This document shows, piece by piece, positions 34,884 to 43,332 of a DNA stretch of 64,000 nt. The number at the start of each line of letters is the position of its first letter. The stretch's first letter is position 1. The stretch comes from Dysgonomonas sp. UBA7710. Lineage in GTDB: Bacteria; Bacteroidota; Bacteroidia; Bacteroidales; Dysgonomonadaceae. A model generated the notes under the pieces. That model worked only from the letters and a program-made list of their open reading frames with translations, had not been told where the DNA came from and searched no databases. The stretch spans positions 186,001 to 250,000 of the forward strand of contig NZ_DLFW01000002.1 of the NCBI RefSeq assembly GCF_002482385.1, read 5' to 3'. The position numbers were made by a program, and so were the translations under genes.

Positions 34884-36188
34884 ATGAGAAGTAATAAATT
34901 TGCTGAAATAAATGTAAGTTATACAGCTAAGGAAGCTATTGATGAGGCCAAACGATGCCTTAACTGTAAAAATCCGTTATGCATACAGGGTTGCCCTATA
35001 GAACATAATATTCCGGGTTTTGTGAATCAGCTGTCAATGGGAAATATTGGTGCGGCAATGCAAATAATAAATGAGAAGAGCAATCTTCCGGCTATATGCG
35101 GGAGGGTATGTCCTCATGAGAAACAATGCGAAGGTCATTGTATCCTTAATAAAAAAGACAATCCCGTAAGAGTAGGCAAATTGGAGCGGTTTATCGCAGA
35201 CTTCGACAGTGACATGAATCTCATAAAAGAGCGTTTGAAACCCAAGACAAGAGGGAAAGTGGCAGTGATAGGTTCCGGACCGGCAGGACTGACTGTTGCC
35301 GGAGACCTGGCCCGGGAAGGATTTAATGTAGTTGTGTTTGAAGGACAAAAGGAACCCGGAGGAGTATTGATGTATGGCATACCGGAATACCGGCTCCCTA
35401 AGGATATTGTTCGAAGAGAGATCAAGAAAATAGAGGCTTTAGGTGTTACTTTCATAAATGACTTCCTTGTTGGAGAAAAAATGACTGTCGATGAAATGCT
35501 GTCACATGAATTTGATGCTGTTTTTATAGGCTCGGGAACCTCTGTCCCCAATAGACTGAATATCCCCGGAATTAATCTGTATAAGGTATTGCAGTCTTCT
35601 TATTTTCTCAGGATGGTCAATCTATATAATAACGGCGATATAAGCAGAAATGCAGTTCCTTTGGTAGAGGGAGAGAATGTGGCGATTATCGGCGCCGGAA
35701 ATGTAGCTATGGATGCTGCCCGCACGGCCTTGAGGATGGGAGCGAATTCGGTAAATATCATTTATCGCAAGACAGAAGATGAATTGCCTGCGCTAAAGAC
35801 CGAATATAACGAAGCGGTGGAAGAGGGTGTGAAGTTCTTATGGGAGAGCAGAACTGTGGAGTGTATTGGTGAGAATAATACATTAAAAGCTATCCGTGTT
35901 GAAACTCCAAAAGGGGAAAAGATAATGCCTATGGAACGTGTTTTCATTGCTATCGGCTCAAAGCCAGCCAACCGTATAGTGTCTACATCCTTGGGTATTG
36001 AAGTGAATGATAGCGGCTATGTAATAACTAAAGAACATCCATACGGTATGACCACCCGTAAAGGAGTCTTTGCCGGAGGGGATGTCGTGCATACGCCACA
36101 GACTGTTGTTTTAGCTATGCGTGAAGCTAAGCAAGTGGCGCGGGGAATAGCCCGCTACATTGATGCTGTTAAACTGTTGGAGGGGTGA
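34884..36188 (+). CDS. GltD-like NAD(P)-binding flavoprotein (glutamate synthase small-subunit family)
   Basis: 434-residue Fe-S flavoprotein. The N-terminal cysteine cluster (AKRCLNCKNPLCIQGCPIEHN, parts of 23-43, and ICGRVCPHEKQCEGHC near 71-86) binds two 4Fe-4S clusters. The FAD site is VIGSGPAGLTVAGDLAREG near 129, and the NADPH site is IIGAGNVAMDAARTALRMG near 271. The C-terminal GGDVVHTP completes FAD binding. It is either a homomeric GltA-type NADPH glutamate synthase or an NfnB/SudA-like oxidoreductase; no large gltB gene or sudB/nfnA gene lies beside it, so I leave the reaction open. Confidence 0.85.
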   Translation: MRSNKFAEINVSYTAKEAIDEAKRCLNCKNPLCIQGCPIEHNIPGFVNQLSMGNIGAAMQIINEKSNLPAICGRVCPHEKQCEGHCILNKKDNPVRVGKLERFIADFDSDMNLIKERLKPKTRGKVAVIGSGPAGLTVAGDLAREGFNVVVFEGQKEPGGVLMYGIPEYRLPKDIVRREIKKIEALGVTFINDFLVGEKMTVDEMLSHEFDAVFIGSGTSVPNRLNIPGINLYKVLQSSYFLRMVNLYNNGDISRNAVPLVEGENVAIIGAGNVAMDAARTALRMGANSVNIIYRKTEDELPALKTEYNEAVEEGVKFLWESRTVECIGENNTLKAIRVETPKGEKIMPMERVFIAIGSKPANRIVSTSLGIEVNDSGYVITKEHPYGMTTRKGVFAGGDVVHTPQTVVLAMREAKQVARGIARYIDAVKLLEG

Positions 36189-36192
36189 TTTT

Positions 36193-37017
36193 CTAATATC
36201 TGGTATTTGCGTCAACAGCAACTTCAATTGCGACTGCTCCAACAACGAGGGTTGTGCCCAACAGTATCTCCCAGAAAGTATTGTTAGCAGGTTTTTCTAT
36301 ATAAAAGAAATCTCCTCTCTCAGCCATATCTCCCGGAAGGTTAGATGGCTTTATAGACTGGGTTTTAATTAAATTCGACATATAGAAGCTTTGCTGGAAT
36401 GTCATAGGATGTTCAGGCCGGGCATAAACAGTCAGATAACTTTCGAAGTGTAATGGGCTGTCAGATTCGGAGTAATCTATCCTCTTTACTTTTATAGCAT
36501 TACTGTCTTTATCTCCCAGATAAGAATTTCGATAAAGCTTCTTGTCCAATTTATCGAAATTCATATTCAGCCTTAACGGAATATAGCTAATCATGGTCTT
36601 GGGAGGTATGAAACTGATATTTTGAGGCGATTCTATATCTCCGGCAAAACTTCCGTCTGCAAAACTGTATGTCTTATCAGGCGAAAGATTGTAATTATCC
36701 ATGAATACTTCAGCATTTCCTGAGAAATTAAGTTTGTCTTTGGCATATGAATATGCTGTGCCATCCAATATAAGAGCAGAGCGTAGCCAATCTACATACA
36801 ACGGAACAGACAGCTTGTTGAAAACCGTAATCTGTATGGGAGCGCTTTCTCCCTTGAAACAATAGGCAATCCATAAACTATCCGTTTCAAGAAGAAAATC
36901 TCCGTTGTCTACTTTTTCTACATATTCATTATTCGTATTCAATGTAGAAAAGAAGTAAGTAGAACTGCAGGATGTGGCAGTCAATAAAATCAAGATATAA
37001 CAAATAGCTTGTTTCAT
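36193..37017 (-). CDS. Hypothetical lipoprotein
   Basis: Start placed at 37017 for a good lipoprotein signal (MKQAICYILILLTATSC, Cys at 17); a longer frame from 37089 hides it. The ~274-residue product is beta-rich in the middle (LWIAYCFKGESAPIQITVFN) and has a hydrophobic segment near the C-terminus (ILLGTTLVVGAVAIEVAV), so it may be anchored at both ends. Family not recognised. Convergent with the GltD-like gene, with only 4 bases between stop codons. Confidence 0.65.
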   Translation of the reverse strand: MKQAICYILILLTATSCSSTYFFSTLNTNNEYVEKVDNGDFLLETDSLWIAYCFKGESAPIQITVFNKLSVPLYVDWLRSALILDGTAYSYAKDKLNFSGNAEVFMDNYNLSPDKTYSFADGSFAGDIESPQNISFIPPKTMISYIPLRLNMNFDKLDKKLYRNSYLGDKDSNAIKVKRIDYSESDSPLHFESYLTVYARPEHPMTFQQSFYMSNLIKTQSIKPSNLPGDMAERGDFFYIEKPANNTFWEILLGTTLVVGAVAIEVAVDANTRY

Positions 37018-37176
37018 ACAGCTAAATTTTATAAACGGTTTATTCTTATACAAGTATATTATTAAAATCCGATATATACAAATTATCATTTTAGATTAAT
37101 CTCAGTAATAATTCTCTCCGGAAATCAGTATATAGTACTGTTTTTATATATAGATAAAGTTATCTGAAAAAGATAA

Positions 37177-37203
37177 AGAGCCATTCCATCCCGGAATAGC
37201 TCT
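37177..37203 (-). terminator. Intrinsic terminator after the Cthe_2159-like gene
   Basis: 11-bp stem with one mismatch (37177-37187 with 37193-37203), 5-base loop. On the minus strand it is followed by TTTATCTTTTTC. It ends the transcript of the gene at 37231-39195. Confidence 0.75.
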
Positions 37204-37230
37204 CTACAATTAACCTAAAAAACGTATTAA

Positions 37231-39195
37231 TCAGGGCCGTCCTCCCGGCCCTCCTGAAGATGTTCCGATAGTTGTCAGCATAGAACTTGTTGTAAAAGTC
37301 GTAGCTGCCGTACCTTTTGTATATGTCGTTCCTGTATATAGTCCGTGGAAATCGCTTCCGCCCGAAACGCTTCCGCCTGTATATATGGTGTAACTTGTAT
37401 TTGCTGCCAGATCGGGGCTACTGAACAATAGCGTCAGCGGTGAATATGTACGTGGTATTTTATAAGTCAGTACACTCTTTCCGTCCGCAGATTCTATATG
37501 TATAATCTGGTTGGCTGTACCTGTGGTTCCATAAACAACCGACCGTTGGGTACTGACACTCGCTGTTGGGTTGCTGGTTGCCCCGCCGGTACCTACAAGT
37601 ATTCCGCCAGTAATCTTGAACGTGTTGTTATCACAGTCGAAACCCTCTTCGGGAGATTTTGTACCCGACGAAACGACAACTCCCCCCGTAACGGTCAATG
37701 TACCGTTAGAGTCGATCCCGTCATTACTTTCACTATAACAGTATATATTTCCGCCATTGATTCCTATGTGATTGGATGCATTGATACAGTCATCATATGC
37801 CTCTATCTCTATTGTGCCGTCATTGATAGTCAGGGTCTTTTTACTTTCCAGTCCTTCAGCTTCCACGCCGGAGGTCTTGATCGTGATGTTTCCACTATTG
37901 ACAGTCAGGTTTCCATCGCTTTTTATAGCTTTGGCGGCAGTATCGTCCGAACCGTATTTAAACTGGCCTCCTGTTGTTGTGACCTTTATAGTTCCTCCAT
38001 TAACGACAAGTTCGCCGTCTACACTGATACCTTTCCCTCCTGCGCCGGAACTTTCTATAGTGATTGTTCCTTTATCAATGGTCAGATTGCCGTCACACTT
38101 TATACCTGCCGCAGATGATATATCTTTATCATCCGTATCATAAAAAGCATCTCCGGTTGTAATCAATGTCATATTGCCTCCGCTTATGTTCATATCGCCC
38201 CCTGTCTTGAAGGCCTTGGCAGCAGTCCCTTTAGTGGTTATGTTGATTGTTCCGGCAGTAACCGATAAAGAGCCTAAGTCACTTTTTATACCCTGAGCCT
38301 TTTGGCCTGTGGTAGTAATATTTATGGTCGCATTACCGATAGTTATATATGGATCGATGGTCGTATCGGCATCTTCATATGAAGCTACAATGCCATCATC
38401 ACTACTGTTTATTGTAATATCTCCGGCATCTATCCGAATATATCCTTCGTCGCAATCGATGCCATCGCTTAAAGCTTTAATATTCAGGGTTCCGCCATCC
38501 ATACGGAAATAATCTTTGGCGTGGATACCATCACTGACGGCCGTGGCTATTGTGATATTTCCTGTTTTCACTCTTATATAATCATCACTGCAAATAGCAT
38601 GTTTATATCTTCCATAAACAAGCAGGCTTCCTTCTCCTTCGAAGTTCAATTGTCCTTCACTAAAGAATGTACCTTTCATATCTTCATCAGCGTAAGCCGT
38701 ATAAGTACTACTGTCGATAAGTCTGCTGTTTGTTCCGTTTACGAGAGTTACAGTCACTTTTTTCCCGGATTGAACATTGAGAGCAGGGCCATCGCCACTG
38801 GTAATATCCACCCCGTTCATCATAAGTCCGAATTTATAATCGCTATAAATCTTAAATGAACCGCTTTGTATGCTCCCTGACAAGACGTAATTAATTTCTG
38901 TTACCAGATTTGTAGAGGTAACAACCACATTGCCATTGCTTTGGGTAATACTTACTCCATCATTTTCATATGGGTTCGTAATTATAGCTGTATTATCAGA
39001 AAAGGTAATAGTTACTGCATTCGAAAACACAGAATCCCGGGAGTTGGTCTCAAAATCGTCATCAATAACAACTTCAGTATTATCGTCAACCCCATCTTCA
39101 TCAGTAATAATATCGTCCGTACTATCGCTGCATGATGAAACGATAAACAAACATATACTACAGAATAAACTAAAAACGAATTTACTAATCCTCAT
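37231..39195 (-). CDS. Large repeat-rich lipoprotein, Cthe_2159-like carbohydrate-binding (beta-helix) protein
   Basis: 654 residues with a lipoprotein signal (Cys at 22) followed by an acidic Asp/Glu-rich stretch (DDIITDEDGVDDNTEV), the kind of tail that directs lipoproteins to the cell surface in this phylum. The body is made of many short beta repeats with D-G-I and G-x-L-x-I patterns (SDGIHAKDYFRMDGGTLNI, SDGIDCDEGYIRIDAGDITI, SDDGIVASYEDADTT), as in the Cthe_2159 family of polygalacturonate-binding right-handed beta-helices. The extreme C-terminus is GTSSGGPGGRP, a flexible Gly/Pro tail. Probably binds acidic polysaccharide or calcium at the surface; it may lack enzymatic activity. Confidence 0.8.
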   Translation of the reverse strand: MRISKFVFSLFCSICLFIVSSCSDSTDDIITDEDGVDDNTEVVIDDDFETNSRDSVFSNAVTITFSDNTAIITNPYENDGVSITQSNGNVVVTSTNLVTEINYVLSGSIQSGSFKIYSDYKFGLMMNGVDITSGDGPALNVQSGKKVTVTLVNGTNSRLIDSSTYTAYADEDMKGTFFSEGQLNFEGEGSLLVYGRYKHAICSDDYIRVKTGNITIATAVSDGIHAKDYFRMDGGTLNIKALSDGIDCDEGYIRIDAGDITINSSDDGIVASYEDADTTIDPYITIGNATINITTTGQKAQGIKSDLGSLSVTAGTINITTKGTAAKAFKTGGDMNISGGNMTLITTGDAFYDTDDKDISSAAGIKCDGNLTIDKGTITIESSGAGGKGISVDGELVVNGGTIKVTTTGGQFKYGSDDTAAKAIKSDGNLTVNSGNITIKTSGVEAEGLESKKTLTINDGTIEIEAYDDCINASNHIGINGGNIYCYSESNDGIDSNGTLTVTGGVVVSSGTKSPEEGFDCDNNTFKITGGILVGTGGATSNPTASVSTQRSVVYGTTGTANQIIHIESADGKSVLTYKIPRTYSPLTLLFSSPDLAANTSYTIYTGGSVSGGSDFHGLYTGTTYTKGTAATTFTTSSMLTTIGTSSGGPGGRP

Positions 39196-39498
39196 ACTTC
39201 GATAGGTTTATTTAAGCATTCAATATTACTACCATTCAAAGAATCCGGCAAGAATGTTCGACAGATGGGATAATTTTATCGACGAATAGTTTGGTTTGTC
39301 TGATAATTTTTTTTGTCAAATTCCATTTAATTGCAAACAGAAACAAATAAGTTTCTCCAGAAAGTCAAAGAATGCTTATTTATAGATAATCTATAACATA
39401 GATAAAGTTTTCTACAAAACATAACGGCTTTGTTTTAATAAAAGAAAAGGATGGAACAATTGCCCCATCCTTTTCCCTATATTTAAGAATACAGATTA
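39196..39498. other. Spacer between two minus-strand genes
   Basis: 303 bases. It contains the OPT-gene terminator (39444-39475) and the upstream region of the Cthe_2159-like gene, which on the minus strand is AT-rich with no clear -7 box. Nothing else seen. Confidence 0.5.
39444..39475 (-). terminator. Intrinsic terminator after the OPT transporter gene
   Basis: Perfect 11-bp stem (39444-39454 with 39465-39475), 10-base loop, followed on the minus strand by a T-rich tract (TTTTATT). Confidence 0.85.
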
Positions 39499-41502
39499 TT
39501 ACAACATTTCTTTCTTTGCCTTCATGGAAGAATATCCCAGATAACCGATTATAACCAGATACATAGCCAGAGCCAGTAATTCGGAACCGCTGTTTGCCAA
39601 CCATTCTTCATTAACCAGATTCACTCCTCCGAAACGCATAGCAGCGCTGACTACACCCATCAATGCACCTCCCGCTATAAATCCGGAGGCTAATAATGTA
39701 CCTTTCTCCAGCCGTGCGGCATTCAGGGCTTCATCCTTACTACGGCTGCCAACGTACCAGTTGACTGCGCCACCGATTAAGAGAGGAGCGTTCAGTTCCA
39801 TCGGAATAAACATCCCCAAAGCAAATGCCAGAGCAGGTACCCGTAATAAAGTGAGTAAAATGGCGATCAAAGCACCTACGGCGTATAATACCCACGGTGC
39901 CCCGGCTCCCATCATCAGCGGCTCTATAACTGCAGCCATGGCATTAGCCTGCGGTGCTACCAGAGCATTAGCTCCTGTAAATCCATATGTTTTATTCAAT
40001 ATCAGTATTACACCGCCTACTGTTGCTGCGGAAACCAGTGTGCCTAAAAACTTCCATGACTGTTGCTTCGCGGGTGTTGATCCCAGCCAGTAACCTATTT
40101 TCAGGTCGGTAATGAAACCTCCGGCCATAGACAACGCGGTACAAACCACACCCCCTATAATAAGAGCGGCAACCATACCCGATGTTCCTTTCAATCCTAC
40201 CGCTACCATAACCACTGAGGCCAAGATAAGAGTCATCAACGTCATACCCGAAACCGGATTTGTGCCTACAATCGCGATCGCGTTAGCAGCAACCGTGGTA
40301 AACAAGAAAGCTATAATGGCAACAACAAGAATACCTACTATTGCATACAATAGATTGTGAATCACTCCGAAATAGAAGAAAAGGAATGTCACAATCAGCG
40401 CAATAATGATACCGATAGAGATAATTTTCATCGGCAGGTCTCGTTGTGTGCGTTTGTCTATCTGTTTTGTCTCGGATGCTCCTCCTTTAAGCTCTTTGGA
40501 TGCCAGACCGACGGCGCTCTTTATAATTCCCCACGATTTTATAATACCGATAACTCCGGCCATTGCAATACCACCGATACCAATATGGCGCGCAAAAGTA
40601 GTAAATATTGCTTCCGGCGTCATAGTAGAAATAACTCCTGCAAAGGTAGGATTCAAAGTCGTCAGCATAGTATCTCCCAGGAACGGAAGAAGCGGAACGA
40701 TAACGAACCATACTAATGCAGAACCGGCACAGATTATTGCGGCGTATTTTAATCCTATTATATAGCCCAGCCCTAAAACGGCGGCGCCTATATTTACTTT
40801 GAAGACCACTTTGGCTTTATCGGCAATTTCTTCGCCAAAAGGTAAAACACGCGTCGTGAATGTTTCTGACCATGCGCCGAATGTGGCAATGACAAAATCG
40901 TAAACACCACCGATAATTCCGGCGAATATAAGCGGTTTGGCCTGACTGCCACCTTTTTCACCCGATACAAGCACCTGTGTAGTTGCTGTAGCTTCGGGGA
41001 AAGGATATTTTCCATGCATATCGGATACAAAATATTTACGGAACGGAATCAGGAAGAGAATACCCAGTATACCACCCAGTAAGGAACTAAGGAATACCTG
41101 AAAAAAGTCGACACTAATTTCGGGGTATTTGGATTGCAGTATGTATAAAGCCGGAAGCGTAAATATCGCACCTGCCACAATAACCCCACTGCTGGCTCCA
41201 ATGGATTGGATAATTATATTTTCACCCAGAGCATTCTTTCTCTTGGTAGCTGTCGACAACCCCACAGCAATAATCGCTATCGGGATAGCTGCTTCAAAGA
41301 CCTGTCCCACCTTCAGGCCGAGGTAAGCAGCGGCGGCACTAAAGAGTACAGCCATTACCAACCCCCATAGTACCGACCATGGAGTTACTTCTTTATACTG
41401 TTTGTCGGGAGACATTACCGGTCTGTATTCTTCGCCGGATTTCAGTTCTCGGAAGGCATTTTCAGGTAGCCCGGTCACCTTCTCTTCATGTTCTGTTTTC
41501 AC
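39499..41502 (-). CDS. OPT-family oligopeptide transporter
   Basis: 667-residue polytopic membrane protein with about 14-16 hydrophobic segments. The cytosolic N-terminus (FRELKSGEEYRPVMSPDKQY) and the first membrane segment (SVLWGLVMAVLFSAAAAYLG) are typical of bacterial OPT proteins, as are GKYPFPEATATTQVLV near 158 and the NPVSGMTLMTLILASVV stretch near 414. It imports small peptides or peptide-like metal chelates. A TAGTTTTG -7 box (complement of 41565-41572) predicts a ~56-base leader. Confidence 0.9.
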   Translation of the reverse strand: MKTEHEEKVTGLPENAFRELKSGEEYRPVMSPDKQYKEVTPWSVLWGLVMAVLFSAAAAYLGLKVGQVFEAAIPIAIIAVGLSTATKRKNALGENIIIQSIGASSGVIVAGAIFTLPALYILQSKYPEISVDFFQVFLSSLLGGILGILFLIPFRKYFVSDMHGKYPFPEATATTQVLVSGEKGGSQAKPLIFAGIIGGVYDFVIATFGAWSETFTTRVLPFGEEIADKAKVVFKVNIGAAVLGLGYIIGLKYAAIICAGSALVWFVIVPLLPFLGDTMLTTLNPTFAGVISTMTPEAIFTTFARHIGIGGIAMAGVIGIIKSWGIIKSAVGLASKELKGGASETKQIDKRTQRDLPMKIISIGIIIALIVTFLFFYFGVIHNLLYAIVGILVVAIIAFLFTTVAANAIAIVGTNPVSGMTLMTLILASVVMVAVGLKGTSGMVAALIIGGVVCTALSMAGGFITDLKIGYWLGSTPAKQQSWKFLGTLVSAATVGGVILILNKTYGFTGANALVAPQANAMAAVIEPLMMGAGAPWVLYAVGALIAILLTLLRVPALAFALGMFIPMELNAPLLIGGAVNWYVGSRSKDEALNAARLEKGTLLASGFIAGGALMGVVSAAMRFGGVNLVNEEWLANSGSELLALAMYLVIIGYLGYSSMKAKKEML

Positions 41503-41918
41503 GCGTTAGCTGTTTTATCGGTTACAAAAGATTCAAGACAGAACGTCTTAAATTTTGGACAATACAAAACTACATTTTTTTCTCGGAAAGAAAAAAGCGG
41601 AAGCGGATATCTTTCAGTGAACAGAAATACAACTTTCTCAACTTACTACTTGTTAAAATCTGACATATCTGACAACTTTTCAGTTAACAGTAAACAGTTA
41701 GCAGTTAACAATTAACAATATCGCGGCTTGTCATATAGAGAGAAGCGAAGCATCCCGTCGGCGAGCAGTTAACAACTTGTTTTTCGTATCTTGTTTACTC
41801 GCAACTTTTTTCAAAAACTTTACAAACTTGACACTTTTTCTCAATCTCTAAATCCTCATATCAATACTCCAAAGAGCTAAAAGCTAAAGGCTCTTTATAT
41901 AGATAAATTTAATTTCAA
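41503..41918. other. 416-bp intergenic region with OPT promoter and low-complexity words
   Basis: Minus-strand -7 box TAGTTTTG (complement of 41565-41572) serves the OPT gene. Between about 41682 and 41720 runs a chain of CAGTTAACAGTAAACAGTTA-type words resembling, in complement, those at 26912-26937 and 23521-23535. Around 41735-41765 there is a GAAGCGAAGCATCCCGTCGG-type phrase of unknown nature. Frames on the + strand here (for example 41488-41715) have no supporting features. Confidence 0.45.
41565..41572 (-). promoter_or_regulatory. -7 box of the OPT transporter gene
   Basis: TAGTTTTG on the minus strand, full match to TAnnTTTG; TTTT lies 20 bases further upstream as a weak -33 element. 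Confidence 0.5.
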
Positions 41919-42374
41919 TTAATCATTCTGATATGGGATATTTTTGTATTCGCATATTTCCACTATTTTAGCTTTAGTGGCCAGTACATCTTCATACCGG
42001 AGTGTAACAAGGTCGAGCCTTCTTTGTTTTTTCTCCCCGTTTATCAGAAAAACGATATAGCTCATACCGATATTTACACGGCTTACACTCGTCCAGTCAA
42101 TTGTCACTTTACTTTGTTTGGGTAAAGCGGATATAATGGAACCGGTATCAATCTTTAGAATTGAACCCTGTAACCACACAGTATTGCTTAAAATTAATAT
42201 AGCCGCCAGTATAAACCCGATGATAGCGCAAAAGAAGAACAGCCCGAATCGGCCTGCAATTCCTTCTGTAACTGTAAAATACAGCGTAAAAGCAGCTAGA
42301 TATACACCTGTGACTATATTCGCGATCTTTTTGGTTGACGATATTCCTTCGTAATTGATATTCAGCTCGTTCAT
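41919..42374 (-). CDS. Hypothetical small membrane protein with a PH-like C-terminal part
   Basis: Start placed at 42374 (MNELNINYEG); the frame extends to 42413 but without better context. The ~151 residues have two adjacent membrane segments (IVTGVYLAAFTLYFTV and FGLFFFCAIIGFILAAILIL, about 20-60), then ~85 soluble residues with strands (VTIDWTSVSRVNIGMSYIVF, RRLDLVTLRYEDVL). This TM-TM-beta pattern resembles bacterial PH-domain (DUF304-like) membrane proteins, but I am not sure. It follows tcdA on the same strand after 58 bases. Confidence 0.6.
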   Translation of the reverse strand: MNELNINYEGISSTKKIANIVTGVYLAAFTLYFTVTEGIAGRFGLFFFCAIIGFILAAILILSNTVWLQGSILKIDTGSIISALPKQSKVTIDWTSVSRVNIGMSYIVFLINGEKKQRRLDLVTLRYEDVLATKAKIVEICEYKNIPYQND

Positions 42375-42432
42375 AATTTTTATATTGTTTAATTTGTTAA
42401 TACAAAAATGCAAAATAAAACTGAAGACAGCT

Positions 42433-43197
42433 TTAATCTTTGCAAATATCTTTTATTATCAATCCGGCAAGCGTAAACCCGAATATAGCCGTTATGTGTA
42501 CCAATGTACCATTTGTCTGTGCTTTTACACTGGGGTTATTCTGTTTAAGTAACTGAGAACTTTTCGATTCGTCATTCTCATATTTCAACCCTTTATTGTC
42601 GAGAACTTCATCACTATAAACGCACATTACTTTTTTAGAAGGCTTTCCACTTTGTTTCATCTTCCGTCGGATGGCGGCAGCCAACGGGCAGCCCTTCACT
42701 TTCCAGAATTCAGCAGTTTTTATGCGGGAAGGGTCCATTTTCAGGGCGGCTCCCATCGACGAAAAGACTTTAGCTCTGGTACGGGTGGCGGTCAGTATTA
42801 AGTTTACTTTGTGTTTGAGACTGTCTATGGCGTCGATAATATAATCATAGCTTTCAAGATCGAAGGAGGGCGAAGTTTCCTCACTGTATACTCCCGCGAT
42901 TGTTGTTATTTCAGCATCGGGATTTATGTCGAGCAGGCGGGCTTTCAGTACATCTACTTTTCTTAGTCCTACGGTTTTGGTCGTGGCCATTAGCTGGCGG
43001 TTGATATTCGTTTCACAGACAAAATCCGAATCTACTATCGTTAGGTGCTTTACTCCGGTGCGTATGAGACTTTCGGCACACCAGCTACCGACTCCGCCTA
43101 TTCCGAATAATATAATCCGGGTATCGGCAATCTGGTTCATCAATGCATCACCGAGTAGTAATTCGGCTCTTTTAAATATTCCTTTTTCCTCTTGCAT
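42433..43197 (-). CDS. tcdA: tRNA threonylcarbamoyladenosine dehydratase TcdA
   Basis: ThiF/E1-like enzyme that uses ATP to cyclise t6A37 to ct6A in tRNAs. 254 residues. Nucleotide-binding GIGGVGSWCAESLIRTG (about 32-48), VDSDFVCETNINRQL (about 55-69), and the C-terminal MGAALKMDPSRIKTAEF and CPLAAAIRRKMK near 170-182 are TcdA hallmarks. Diverges from purD across 135 bases. Confidence 0.92.
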   Translation of the reverse strand: MQEEKGIFKRAELLLGDALMNQIADTRIILFGIGGVGSWCAESLIRTGVKHLTIVDSDFVCETNINRQLMATTKTVGLRKVDVLKARLLDINPDAEITTIAGVYSEETSPSFDLESYDYIIDAIDSLKHKVNLILTATRTRAKVFSSMGAALKMDPSRIKTAEFWKVKGCPLAAAIRRKMKQSGKPSKKVMCVYSDEVLDNKGLKYENDESKSSQLLKQNNPSVKAQTNGTLVHITAIFGFTLAGLIIKDICKD

Positions 43198-43285
43198 ATA
43201 TCTTAGCTACTAGTTTTTCCTTAATTTTTCAGCGTGCAAATTTACAATAATTATTTCTGATTATTCTGTTAAGAAAATAATCATG

Positions 43286-43293
43286 TATCTTTG
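43286..43293 (+). promoter_or_regulatory. -7 box of purD
   Basis: TATCTTTG, full match to TAnnTTTG, 40 bases before the ATG at 43333. The -33 region is weak. Because the box overlaps the upstream TTG at 43291, that TTG cannot be the translation start. Confidence 0.6.
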
Positions 43294-43332
43294 CAGTCCA
43301 AAGTTTTGAGATACCACTTATTAATAACAACT

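Noticed and set aside
37231..39195. CRISPR-like or tandem DNA repeats in the Cthe_2159-like gene
   Set aside because: Repeats are at protein level, irregular in length and spacing, and in frame with a signal-bearing lipoprotein.
37498..39205. Several + strand frames opposite the Cthe_2159-like gene (for example 37498-38118, 37772-38143, 38521-38859)
   Set aside because: Complement of a repetitive coding sequence; repeats in the real gene keep antisense frames open. No start context or domains.
40357..40765. Two 119-codon + frames opposite the OPT transporter gene
   Set aside because: Antisense shadows of a clear 667-residue transporter gene.
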